Shown here piece after piece: positions 11,864-23,516 of a stretch of DNA of 64,000 nucleotides. The notes beneath the pieces were generated by a model. It ran no database searches. It had not been told where the DNA came from and was given only the letters and a program-made list of their open reading frames with translations. The first letter of the stretch is position 1. Each line of letters starts with the position of its first letter. Source of the stretch: Lepiota brunneoincarnata (taxonomy: Eukaryota; Basidiomycota; Agaricomycetes; Agaricales; Agaricaceae); assembly GCA_023014365.1 (NCBI GenBank), contig JAEBUN010000008.1:372001-436000 (forward strand). The letters run 5' to 3'. Both the position numbers and the translations under genes were made by a program.

Positions 11864-14175
11864 CTCATATACTGAACATCAACCCTCGACTTGACACTCC
11901 TTAACTCCTCCTCAACCTCACCTTCTTCCTCCTCCACCTCGCCTTCACCTTCACCCTCACCTTCCTCCGCCTCCGCCTCTCGCTCCTCATCCTCTTGGAA
12001 GTCGGAAGCATACTCGCTCCCTCCGAGCCCAACATATGACGCTGCGGTTGGTGCAGGGGAGTGCCCCTGTTCCGTCTCCATCCCCATTTCCATCTCAACT
12101 TCCACTTCTATCTCCTCTTCAACCTCCTCTTCCTCTCTTTGTCCGGGTTCACGGCGCCTGACCGCACTATTCTCCAATCCCCGCTCCCCATAATGCACTG
12201 GCCCGTGGAATTCAGCAGTCGCGGACTCAATTTCCCTCGCAACACCGTCCTTCTCTGATTCGATCGCGGTAGCCTCGAACTCCCTATCCAGGTCATAGGC
12301 CGCCGTCGAATACCTCAGTGGGCTCGGACTCGGATAGCCCAAGGCGACATATCCAAGCGCTCCCGGCCCTGTCAACCCCGTAACACCACCAACGCCACCG
12401 CCAGTAGGCGGTACCAACAATTGACCCGGTAATGCACCACCTCTCTCTTCCTCTCTCCCCTCACTCAAACCCAACGCCTCTCCCCTCTCCACTTCCACAG
12501 CCTTTCTCGCAGCCCTCCTCTTGGCGTCTGCTTCCCTCCTCTTCTTCCTCCGCTGCTCAGCCCGCTCCTCCTCCCTCTTGCTATTCTCCGCCAATCGACT
12601 CATCATTACCTTCGCCTCCTCCTCTTCCTTTATATCCATCGCCCACTGTTCTTGCGTAAATTCTGCGTACCGCTCACAAGCGGGCCGCCATTTCCTTCGT
12701 GGCTCGACGTCCACGTCTATGGCTTCGCTCATCCCGTTGACATGGTTAAGATCAGGGTCAGGTTTTGATGCCGGTGCGGGGTGGCCCCGACCTTCGAGTA
12801 AAGCGTCGATATCCGGGGGTGGTGGGTAGTCAAAGTCTGGTCCTGGATTAATCCGTACACAGGCATCGTTGAACAGTGATATGAAGGGGTAATATCCCAA
12901 CCATCCGTCATCGAACGGATTCTCTCTGTGCTCCTTGACGCCCTCCCTCGCCCTTCGTTTCTCTCTTGCTTTCTGCGTCTTATCCTTTGGTTGTCGTAGT
13001 TGTAGATAATCATAAAGATCCTGGAATGCAACGCCCTGGCATTCACCATTTACGAAAAAAGCGATCTTCGAATCCTCACCAAGGGTGGGCAATGTTCGCA
13101 TAGGTTGAGTGTGTGTTTTGGTCGGCGAACCGCTAGTAGTGGTCTCTGGCGGCTTGCCAGTACTCGGGCCAGATTTCTTGCTCGAGTTGGAGGGCACCGA
13201 GGAAGATTGGATGGCTTTATCCGAATAGTCTATGAGAGCAGCCATTTCTTTGCTCTGGGGATATTCGAGTATTTCAAAGACTTCCTGGCCTTTGAGATCG
13301 ATGGGTATGCGCTCACGTCTGAGGTGGGCGGGGTCTTGTGGGTCCTTGGGGTTGGCGACGCGACTGGGTGGTAGAGAGATGTACATCCCAACAACATCCC
13401 CAGAGCCGAAGGGCTTTCCGTATTGCCTCGGTCGCGAAAGTGTGACTTTGTCGCCGGTCCTGTCGCGGTAGCCGTAGCTGTACCCGTCGACCCCCACAGG
13501 CCCATTCAACGAAGCCTCTCTCCGACCCCAGCCTAGTCTGACATGTGCACCCTCCTTCCTAACCTTTGTCGGAGCCGCTGTGCCAGCGGAACCAGTTGCA
13601 GAAGCAGCATTAAGCCCTTCTTCGGAGCTCCCAGTGAACTGCACAAACTCTCCACCACCATGTATAATCTTCACCTCCAGGTACCACTGGCCCTCTCTCA
13701 TGGGTGCATTGCACCTCGCACTGCGAAAGCCTGAGCTCCCGGCCAGCCCGAGGCCGTCCTTTGTGACTTTAATAAATGGACTGCGGTCCTCCCAGCTGAT
13801 GCGGTATGAAGTTGGGTTGGATTCGATGGTGCGGCAAGGGGTTGCATGGCCGGGAGGGTTAATGCCTGCAGGAACGTAGCGGAAACCAACGCGGTTGATG
13901 CCTACAAGGTCAGTTTTGAAGTATTCTGGTGTGGGTCCATCGCTGCAGGGTATGAAGATGGGTCCACGGGAGACGGTGAGGATGGGACGAGAAGCTAGAT
14001 CACTGCGGGTGACGAGACTGCTGGATTGGGTATTAGCTGGTTAGTGTAGGGGGGATGAGAGCGTGTCGTACTCGTTTGAAGGGGCATTTGGGGTGTCTGA
14101 AGGGGCGGGCGACGGTGCAGCTGTGGGTGGACGCTTGCGCTTGCGAGAAGGCTGTGTGGGCGGAGGAGACGACAT
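11827..14175 (-). CDS. ASH2/Bre2-like SPRY-domain subunit of the COMPASS (Set1) histone H3K4 methyltransferase
   Basis: Exons 14175-14072 and 14020-11827, about 765 residues. A short basic N-terminus with the nuclear-localisation-like RKRKR precedes a SPRY domain split by a long insertion: WEDRSPFIKVTKDG, GQWYLEVKI, HVRLGWGRREASLNGPVG, GYSYGYRDRTG, GSGDVVGMYI, then after the insertion IAFFVNGECQGVAFQDLY and YYPFISLFNDA. In ASH2 proteins this domain binds Rbbp5/Swd1 and stimulates the Set1 methyltransferase. The C-terminal half is low complexity and ends in a very acidic Glu tract. It is much longer than yeast Bre2 (about 505 residues). It lies head to head with the E2 gene, 109 bp between start codons. 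Confidence 0.85.
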
Positions 14176-14284
14176 TACTGGAAAAATAAAATAACAACAT
14201 AAATTGCGAGTTAAGAAACTTCCAAATAAGGAAGGAGATTGATCTCAAATCGTCTGGTTGCGCTCTTGCGTCCGACCAAGTACG
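14176..14284. promoter_or_regulatory. Bidirectional promoter, ASH2 / E2 enzyme
   Basis: Only 109 bp separate the divergent start codons, so both genes must share this region or use each other's 5' sequence. No clear TATA element is seen. Confidence 0.6.
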
Positions 14285-15347
14285 ATGGCTGTCACCGCTC
14301 TTCGGTGAGTCTCTCTCTCGTTACCTGCAAGGATTACTCTTTCTCACCCCCACATGCAGCCGTATTCAAAAGGTCATCATATTCTTTCCCCCCACATGTG
14401 ATCCCGAGCTCATCTCACCCCACAGGAGCTCGCCCAGATACAGACAAAGCCGGTCGAAGTCTGTCTTCACCCTCTTTCCCTTGTTTTTGACTCAACTCAA
14501 TCCAATTGCCGTAGTGTGTCACGGCAGATGCCCAAGAAGACAACCTTTTCGAATGGAAATGCGCAATCAAGGGTGCCGTGCGTCCACCCTTTCTCGGAGT
14601 CCCCACCTTCCCGTAGCTGATGGATCTTTTGTGCCCTTACTTCCTCGCTCATATCTCCTATTATACCTCACCTCCTTTGTATAGCCTGATTCACCTTACA
14701 AGGGAGGAACGTTCCACTTCAACTTAATACTGCCTGCCAACTTTCCCTTCAAGGCACCAACGGTGTGTGGTCGTGTTCTATAATCCCCCGGATTTCGCAC
14801 TCACCCCACGTTGCACGGCATTGTCCTATCTGCTCGTATCTTTGCAAAGGTTACGTTCACCACCAAGATCTACCACCCTGGGATCAACGAGGAAGGCGCC
14901 ATCTGCATTCCTGTTCTGAGAGATGAGGTGTGTCTTCTGCCCCCGCAGTAACCTTCGTTCGTTCCTGCTCATCCTTCTCGCCGCCCATCTATCGATGTTG
15001 TAGTGGAAGCCAACCGTGACGATCGCATCCAGTATGCATTCCAATCTCCCTATATCATCCTGTTCCTTTGTCTGATCACAATTCCAGTACTCGAGACGAT
15101 CAGGGACAAGCTTAATAACCCGAGCGCTGATGACCCTTTCGAGCCCGAAATCGCCTCTGTGCGCCCGATTAAAGTTTCCTTGCCTGCGTCTAATCAGTCC
15201 TTTATCTGATCCCCGTCTTCTAGATACTGAAAAACGACAAGTCTAAATTCCTCGCAACGGCAAAGGAATGGACCAAGAAGTAACCATCTTTTCGGCAACC
15301 CTGTGCTCGAACGTGTACTAACTCCTCTATCTAGGTATGCGTCGTAA
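14285..15347 (+). CDS. Ubiquitin-conjugating enzyme E2 (UBC core)
   Basis: Ten exons: 14285-14304, 14360-14372, 14426-14458, 14515-14577, 14685-14762, 14850-14927, 15004-15031, 15088-15158, 15224-15279, 15335-15347; 150 residues with every phase consistent. The protein takes ubiquitin from E1 on a cysteine and passes it on with an E3. Visible motifs: RRIQKEL at the N-terminus, NLFEWKC, SPYKGGTF, PFKAPTVTF, and YHPGINEEGAICIPVLRDEW, in which Cys88 is the predicted active-site residue, followed by LNNPSADDPFEP. It ends EWTKKYAS. The usual HPN motif reads HPG here. The end of exon 3 is the least certain junction (14452 is the alternative). Exon 2 is a 13-bp micro-exon. Confidence 0.9.
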
Positions 15348-17731
15348 TCGCAGCTACAGCAATCTTCTTCCATCTCGCCATAGGCTCGAGGTCCGTATCG
15401 GCATTTCAACCCGGACTATTTCTGTCTTACTCTCTCTCTCCCTACCTACTTCAAGCTAGTCAAACATACGCAATCGGGCTTTATTAAATACAATCACTTC
15501 CAGTTCTCTGTCCTAGTACATACACGGCATTTTTCCTCGGGAGCGAAATGAACAATAGGGACTGGCAAGTTCCTTGTACTGTACAGGTTCGATGGTGGCG
15601 CGATGTAGACCTTATCGTTACGGACCCAGTAATGTAGCGTCTCCATACACCCCATCATTGTGTTAAGGCGGTCAACTCCAGGCGACGAACGCCGAGCCAA
15701 CACAGGCTCCAAGCACCTGGCCATGTTCCAAAACAGGTGTTTGACACACGGAAAACAGCCCGGCACGCATGGAGATCGCTAGGAGACTGGGGCATGTTTC
15801 CAGTTTCCGCGAACATGTTGTAGGCGGAAGGGGGTATGACGTTTTGCTCATCTCCCTGGGTAAAATTAGCAGGCAACACGGAGGGCTCGGCTTTATTCCA
15901 TTTGGTTGGTTAGTTTTTTCTTATGATGTTCGTTGATATCCCGCCGGTTTTCTGCGCACCGAACCAGAGTCGCAGTGTGTTGGGAAACTCGTCAAAAAGC
16001 AATGCACATCTAGATTTCCTGACATATGGAAATAGTAATAATATCGCAGGCCCCGTGCCTTGATCGACAGCCTCCAGCCAACAGTGGCAATGTCAGGAAA
16101 ACCTTTGACGCTCCCCCCTCCGCACACAAAACCTCCCTCCAGCTCCAGTGCGACCCTGCACGCCAACACGACCCATTCCAGAATCTCACATTCTCTTCTG
16201 ATCACATTTGCCGTCTATTTCGGTTTTACACCCCCTCCTCGTGTACACCACGTTGCCTTTCCATATTCGTATTGCACTTCGCCCACATTCGAAATTTTCG
16301 GATACATACAGTTGCGCAGCGCTTGAAGCGTTAAGGATCAGTCCATTTAGAAGAGGCGGAGCAAATCGAGGCCAGGAGGGAAGGAGAGAAAAGCAAGGGA
16401 AGGGCAAGGAATTCCCCGCGAGGTTCTCTATTGTACGGTTCCGACAGCCGCGTTGTCCTTCCAAGCTTGCAGCTACCGTTGATCTATAACCAGTCCATCA
16501 ACTTTCTGCTCGACTTCTTCAAGCTCCAGGTGTGCTCGCTCTTTGAAGTTTGGCTAGTTATTACTCGATCGAGTGACGGACCAACGTGTGCCAAACGAGG
16601 TCGTGTGGAAGGAAGAAAGGAAGGGAAAAGGAAAAGGAAAGAGCAGCCCACTGCAGTGATACTTGCTTATTGCTGTTAGAGCAAGTAAGGCCAGGAGTGA
16701 CTGAGAAGCACTAGGTCAAGATCCTACCCCTCCTCCCCACCCCCTCCCTGTGCATCTGCAGCGTACGAACAGTGCAGCATACGTTATACTACCGGAGGGT
16801 GAAAGGAGAACAAGCGTAACGCCGGAATATGCATCGATTTACGAGGTATGTTCCTGCCTTATTCTTTTGCGAACGTTTTTCTTGTTCTTTCTTCGTTTCT
16901 TTGCGCGCTCGTCGCCCGCCTGCCTCGCCTCCATCGTTGTACTGCGGCTCTCTTTTCCTGGTGGTGGTCCTCCCCTGAGAGTTGGAGCAGTGAGCGGGTC
17001 TGTTGTGGGTCCTCGAAAGTCGATTTCATTGGCCATGCATCTTCCTGCCCACAAGTTTACATACTGCTTGCTACCTGCTCCATTGCTATCCCGTTTAGCG
17101 CCTCGCGCTACGTCACAACATTTACCCAACGTCCCTCTACACACCCCCATCTCGACGTGCACACTGTACTGGTCGAGATAAACGAGAAATCAGAACCACA
17201 TCTCCGCAGCTTCATTTGCCCTCGTTTCTTTTTAATACCTGCCATTCTCGGCACTCCATTCCGATCTCTTCGCTTCTCCTCGCCTCACCACCACGCGACA
17301 TACACGTTGGGACCAAAGGGAACTTGCGCCCAAAGAAAAAGCCTCTTGTTTTTATTTTTCCCTTGTCCCTTCCCTTGACTTCCAGCTTAGGCAGTAGCGG
17401 CGTTTTCCCAACGAGGAGTTTGTGGCTCTCGGTTCTTCTGTTCCTTACCGGTCCTTGACGCGAATTCATTTCATTTTTCATTACTAGTTGACTTCTCATT
17501 CTCTCACCTCTCTCTTTCTTGTTTCCCTCCCTCGTTTCCTTGTCCCCTCTTTACTCTTCCTCGACTCGAGGGAAGATAATAGGGTCTTACGTTGGCAAAG
17601 GGGGGAAAGAAACCTTCTTCCTTGTGAACCACGTCTTTCTTTCTTTGTACTCACCTCTCCCCCGCTATCTTTCATCCCTCATCCCTCGACTCATATAGCC
17701 CCCTCGCGTATTGACCTCGTTCCTTTTCTAG
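15348..17731. other. Long intergenic or 5' untranslated region
   Basis: A stretch of 2.4 kb with no recognised protein. From about 16840 on it is strongly pyrimidine-rich on the plus strand, as expected for a promoter and long leader of the gene that follows. Its missing first coding exon should lie here. Small minus-strand frames at 15494-15879 resemble nothing known. Confidence 0.45.
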
Positions 17732-20700
17732 GAAACGGTCTGACTCAAAACGAGGCCAGGCGCCAGCGACGCGAGCAGGACCTCTGCAAGAGGAACAAGA
17801 ACGGGATCAGGAGATCACCCTTTCGCCGTTACAATCACCTGCGGCGGTTACCAGTGGTGCTACCGGTCAGAAGGAGCCCCAGCTCCAACAACAAGAGCAG
17901 GAGGATCCCTCAACAAACACTTCAAGTCCACCAGAGCAATTTCTTGGATTTCTTCCGAGTTTACCACCGACGAGTGATTTTCGGGCGTCTGTGATATTAC
18001 CAGAGTGCGTGGTTTTTATTTTGTGACGGTGATTGTGGGCTTTAGAGCTGATGGTCTTCCTTCACGTTTCTTGCGCTTCTTGCCAATCATCTTCGGGGTT
18101 TGATTCCGTTCGGATAACGGATATACGTCATCCTACTGGTCGTTCTTATGGCGGGGTTATTGCAATCCGCCAGCCTTTCGCGCCGGTTCTCGCTACTACG
18201 TCAGGGTGAACAAGCTACATTTGATCATCTCAAGAATCGATTCGCAGAGCAACGTGCTAGAGGGGCAGTACACCAAATCACAGAAGAGGAAGAAGGCATG
18301 CTTTTAGATGCTCTAGGCCGATTTCGATCCAGAGGCTCGACAACCACCACCAAGTCTCAAGAGAACATCAATGCAGAGGGAGAGCAAGATAGGGACAACC
18401 TGTCTGTGACGTCTGCAACCACGTCCGATGTTACCTCGTCACCCAGCAGCGGCCGCTCGAAGCGGTACAGCAACAATCTATTTGGGTCAGGACGCTTACG
18501 GGATTATACGTATTTGAGGAGTGCTTCAGCCAGGAGTAGAGCAAGTAGTGCGCGAACGACGTCGCTTACGCCCTCGGAGTCGTCTGCTGCTACTGTTGGC
18601 AGGATGATGTCTGTTGCGGAGAGCACGAGCGCTTCGAGCTTGAGGCCTGAGACCCCGGAAGGAACGATAACTTCCTCGATGGCGAGTGTGGTATCGTCGG
18701 TACAAGCAAGCCCTGATCCACAGCAACAACAGAGTGTGGATACGGGGAGTGTTGCTGCGTCAAGTACAAGTAACGTGTCAAGCGATAGTGATGGCGTGGG
18801 GGAGTCTTCCTCGACTCTAAATGCAATTTCAATGTCAGCTTCCAGTGCTATTCCGACGGCTTCGGCAGTTGAATACAAGTTGGCCAAGACAATGGACCCG
18901 ACAGCACTGAAGAGAGCATCGTTGGCGTTGCAAGAAGCGATAAAGGAATTGGAGGACGAGACGGAGGATGAGATCGTGTTGCCACGTTCGCAACCTGTTT
19001 CCACGCGTTGCTGTAGACCAAGCTGGACATGTATCTGAAACGGTGAGTACCCCTAGTCTTTCCCCGATTTTTTTCTGCTTTCATTGTTATCATGGATTAT
19101 GAGGGCTGACTGTTTTTCCCAATGGTTGTTCTATTATTCGGTTCCACCCATTCGGCGCGATTTATCAACGACATGACGTCGTCCCTCTGGACTTTGCCGC
19201 TAAACCTATCAATACGACCCACCATCAATCCGGGTCCGTTTTCACCTTGAATAGAGGAACAGCTTCTCTTCATTTGAAGCCGGCGTGGCTGTCACAGCAG
19301 ATAGACAAGTCCACGCAAGCCCCGACGAGCGCCAAGCCTCGCCGCTCCCCTCCCGCATCCTTGGGTACATACCAGGAATGCCGCGTCCAATGACACCCCG
19401 TGACTTTGACCTGGATGACCGTTCTCACTCCACCACCCCCCGTGCGACCTCGCCCATCATGATTGCCTTGGCCGACTCTAGCTCACCTCCATCTTCTGGA
19501 GCTGCGGCTGCAGTCACGGGGCTGCTGAGGAAGGAGTCGATTTCGTCGTCGACTGTGAAACAGAGTCCGAGACCCAGTACGCCGTTGTTTTTGCAGAGAA
19601 GTCCAAGTACGACTGGACGCCAGACACCTGATGAGGGTGCGAGGAGGGGTGAACCCATTGAATTTGAGAGCCCGCTGAGCTCAACAGTTGTTGGCACGAC
19701 GAAGACCGATCTCGCCTCTTTCGAACCTTGCTGCGACTGCCATAACTGCCACTGCATCTACTGGCACTACTGGGAATTCGTCTTCGTCATCGAGACCAAG
19801 CACACCGTCGAATGTGATTTGGCAGCCGAGTTTGAGTGGCGGCTTGGGTGCCCTGAAGGGAAGTGCGCATACGCGGAACGAGAGTTGGACGAGTAGCACG
19901 AGTGATACGGGGTCGGAGCTGTCAGGCACAATCGACAGGCATAAAGCTCCTCGAGGGAATTTAAGGTCGCCGGAACCCCATGCGACTGGATCAATCGGTG
20001 TGAACAATCCAGGGGCATCGGGGTCTGGAGGTGTGGGCACCTCCTCCCCTGATCGTCCGCAGGCTCCAACGAACGTGTTGAGTGCTGGGAATGGCGGTGA
20101 TGTGTTTTCCTCCAATAGATCGCAGAGGTCGCCCACTCCGACACAGAACACTCCTCGATCCCCCTCCTCTCCTGCTTTTGGGTTCAGCATGGACTAGGAA
20201 TGGAAGCCGAAGGTCATCGAGGCAGAATGCACCATCGCCTTGGGGCTTTGGTGGTTCGTACTCCGCCATGTTCAACCCTTTCCCAAATTCCTCGAGATCG
20301 TCGATTGAGTCTACTGGATCGAGTTATCATTCGTGGGAAGGAGACAAGGACAAGGATTGGTATGAACATATATTGGGCGGAGAGGAGCCCCAACCCGTGT
20401 GGCATGATTTGAGTGCTGAGAGGACGGATAGCCCCCCGCCGGATGATCAGCTCGAGGAGCAGTTGAGAAAGTACTTTGGACTAACATCGGCCGATTTTGT
20501 TGCGATTCAGGAGAAGTTGGTTAGCATCGCCAACGCGAAGGCTGCTTCTGGAGAGATGACAAGGAAAAGAAGGCCCTCGACGTCACAGTCCAATTATGTT
20601 CCTACCAGGGTGAGTGCTGCTGCTGTCTATAGTCACATTATACTCAACTTTGCGTGAAGGTTGCCAGCCCGCCTCCGCATGCTGTCCAGGCTCCTGCGTC

Positions 20701-23273
20701 TTCAGCAAGTGCAGCTACACTGACGCCGGAGTACAACAAGAAGGCCAGCGCGTTGTTGAACTCTGTTGTCAGCGATATCCAGTCTAAACAACCACCTCCT
20801 CTTGACACTACTGGTCCTGCTGTTCAGACGCCTTCACGGAGCGAGCCTTCCCCAGGTACTCGCCGCAATCGCGACCTTGCACAAGTGTTGTTTGGGGATG
20901 AAGGTACGGGCGGCAAGTCTTACAAGCCCGAACCATCACCCGTCAGCACCCCCGCCCCGCCTAACAATACCGCGACCTCGAATACCAAAAGAGTTGCTAC
21001 TCCTGAACCGAAGCTACATCCTCCCGACACGAAACCCTCGGCTCCCCTTACTGCTACACAGTCACCCTATCAACTGACACGAAACCCCTCATCCACACGG
21101 ATACCCTCTGCCCCGAAGAGCGAAGCAGAGCTCGCAAAGGAGATTCAGCTGAAAACAGAAGCTGCCACTGCGGCGCTCAAGAGTGCTTCTAGAAATCACC
21201 TTCCCGGAGATGGGCTAGCCCACAGCGGATCTATCTCTCGGAGACGCATTGACCCCAGCCAAATCTCGACACCCCGTCTCGTCTCTGCTTCGACCAGCGT
21301 AGACACTATACCCTTACGATCACCCTCATTATCGGGGAATAATAGCTCCTGGCGCTTCAAAGATCGGATCACGGTTCAAAAAGCTTCGTGGTTCGCTCCG
21401 CGCAAAAAACCCTCCACCTCTCCTCGAGGAAAGTCACTCCTTACCCGCTTAGGCTCTACCTCCTCCTCGAGAACCTCTATGTCTGCCCAGACGGCGAACT
21501 ATGATCCTGCGATATTGAGAGCGCCCGGAAGCCCTGCGCTGGCGAGTGCTACAGAGTCTGGAAGATTCAAAGTCCCCGTACCTAGTCCTCCTGCCTCGGC
21601 TGGTCCCGGACTCAAGGGCTTTATTTCGCGCTTTCGCAACAAACAGCGTGCGACGGGACCCCCTGGTCCCGAAGGCAGACTCTCACCGCAATTGCTGTCG
21701 CACGCACCTCCCCTTTCATCCCTTTCCGCGTGGCACCAAGATTTATCGGATCAACCAACTCCTACCAATGATACTGGATCCAAATCGCTAGCAGCCAAAC
21801 CTTACCGATGCTAGCCAGGCTGCTATACCATCGCCAGCCATGGAGTCATCTACGACTGCCGCCCACAATGCGACACCTCCAAGTGGCAGCCACCAGTCAG
21901 TTATGATTCAACAGCTATTCGACGCTGCCGGTAGTTTAGGGTTGGATCAGAGCGCCCTCAACGATCTACTCATGCGGTCGGGTTCGATATCGACTCGCGC
22001 CACCAAGTTGGCGAGAGGGAATTCGCAAGCTGCGAGATCTACTTCACGCCTGGGTCAAAGGAGCGAGACACCAACAGCCATCGAGCAGAGCAGCTCCGGA
22101 GATCAGTCTACAATTCAACCCCCGAGTCCCGTTACTTCGCGACCTTCCCCGTCCCAACTAACACCTGAAGAGGGCGGCACAAGACCCCTAACACTCAGAC
22201 CTGACAATGTCCGGAGGGCGCGAGAAAACCGTGGGGATCAGGCTGCTAGCACCATTGTTAGGCGAACTATCATCCTTCCCGGAGGTGCGGGGGCTGCGGG
22301 GTTTGATATTCAAAATGGACTCCAGAGAACCAACTCCGGGAAACGCCAACGCAGGGGGAGTGTGAACTCAGGTTCTATAAAGGATCGTGCACCAACGCCA
22401 CCTCCCCCACGTTCGCCTGTTGGACAGAGGTTCTCGAATGATGGATCGCCTCCTGTTCCATCGTTGCCCCAGGCACTGGTTCATCCTGATGCCTTAAATA
22501 TACCTCCTGGTGGGAACATCGAGAAGTCCAACTCGACCTATGATTCTTTGTGGGTGTGCCTTCTCTATGAATCGTGCATTTTGGCTTAAACTTATCACAG
22601 GTATGATATGTATGCGGGCGAGAGTAGAGTTGCCAGTGCGATGAGCATCGACCCCAACTCGACAGAGAGCCCACAAGGCGCATCCGAGTCAGGTCCGGCA
22701 CTGCAATTCATCGAGTATGCGAATGGCGACACAATATGGTTAATATTATTTAATTTTTGACGCGATTTGAATTCTGATGCGCCTGGTTGGCTAGGTCTAT
22801 CGTGAACGGACTGCGGGATGACGACAACGAATCTATTTATACCACCGGTAGAGCTAGCTTTGCATCTGAATATTCTTCACGTGAGGATTGGGACAACATG
22901 CAGGTCGTCGTCAAGGAGCACACACGGTCAAGCTCAAAGGGCAGCTATTCGTCGTTTGCGTTTAAGAATAAGAAGCCAGCTGGCTCGCCGAGTAGATCCA
23001 GGCCCGAGACAAAGGTATGTACATCCACCAACTCTCCGGCCGCTGTATGGATGCGCTAACATGTCACATTTGCAGGTCTTCTATAGCTCGAGCACAAAAA
23101 TTGGACGTCTGATTGAGAATCTATCGCAAGGAATGGACTCGGGTTCATTCAACATCGTGCCAAATTCCCGTCCTGGACATTCAGCGTCATCTTCTTTATC
23201 TACTAACGATATCAACTGGACCGTTGAGGAACGGCTGGAGCATATGTTGGGCTCTATCAACCGAAGTTCATAG
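17732..23273 (+). CDS. Large low-complexity conserved Agaricomycete protein; 5' exon unresolved, several frame breaks
   Basis: Coding evidence starts at an exon 17732-18004 and continues at 18174 (intron 18005-18173), joining as VILP-DLSRRFSLLRQGE. Further introns are clear at 20610-20659, 22550-22600, 22739-22794 and 23015-23075, and the protein ends at 23273. A probable intron lies at about 19043-19252. Segments that look conserved are FAEQRARGAVHQITEEEEGM, YIPGMPRPMTPRD, WYEHILGGEEPQPVW, STYDSLYDMYAGESR and VFYSSSTKIGRLIENLSQGM, with long Ser/Pro/Thr-rich stretches between. No catalytic or transmembrane domain is seen. Coding frames change without a credible intron near 19000, 19690, 20190 and 21792. 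The first exon with the start codon was not found. A scaffold role is possible from composition, but I do not know the function. Confidence 0.6.
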
Positions 23274-23516
23274 TTCCTTTTATTTCTCTGCTTTCCTCTC
23301 GATTATTTTTTTTTTTTTTGCTATGTGGACTATATTATGCCTTTCCCATTACTTCACGCTTCACTCTCATCTTTCTCTTTTTCCGGTTCTCTTGGATTCA
23401 TCGTTGTTACGTATACTGTGAGGACACCAACATGGAAGCATAGTCAACAAATATAATGATATTCGCAGTGAAAACAATACTAGCACGGCCTTTCAGCCTC
23501 TCGATCACATCTGGTA

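Noticed and set aside
15494..15879. Possible small minus-strand gene
   Set aside because: The short frames resemble no known protein and have no supporting splice pattern.
18504..19004. Long minus-strand open frame inside the large plus-strand gene
   Set aside because: It is a mirror of Ser-rich coding sequence on the other strand, with no family features.
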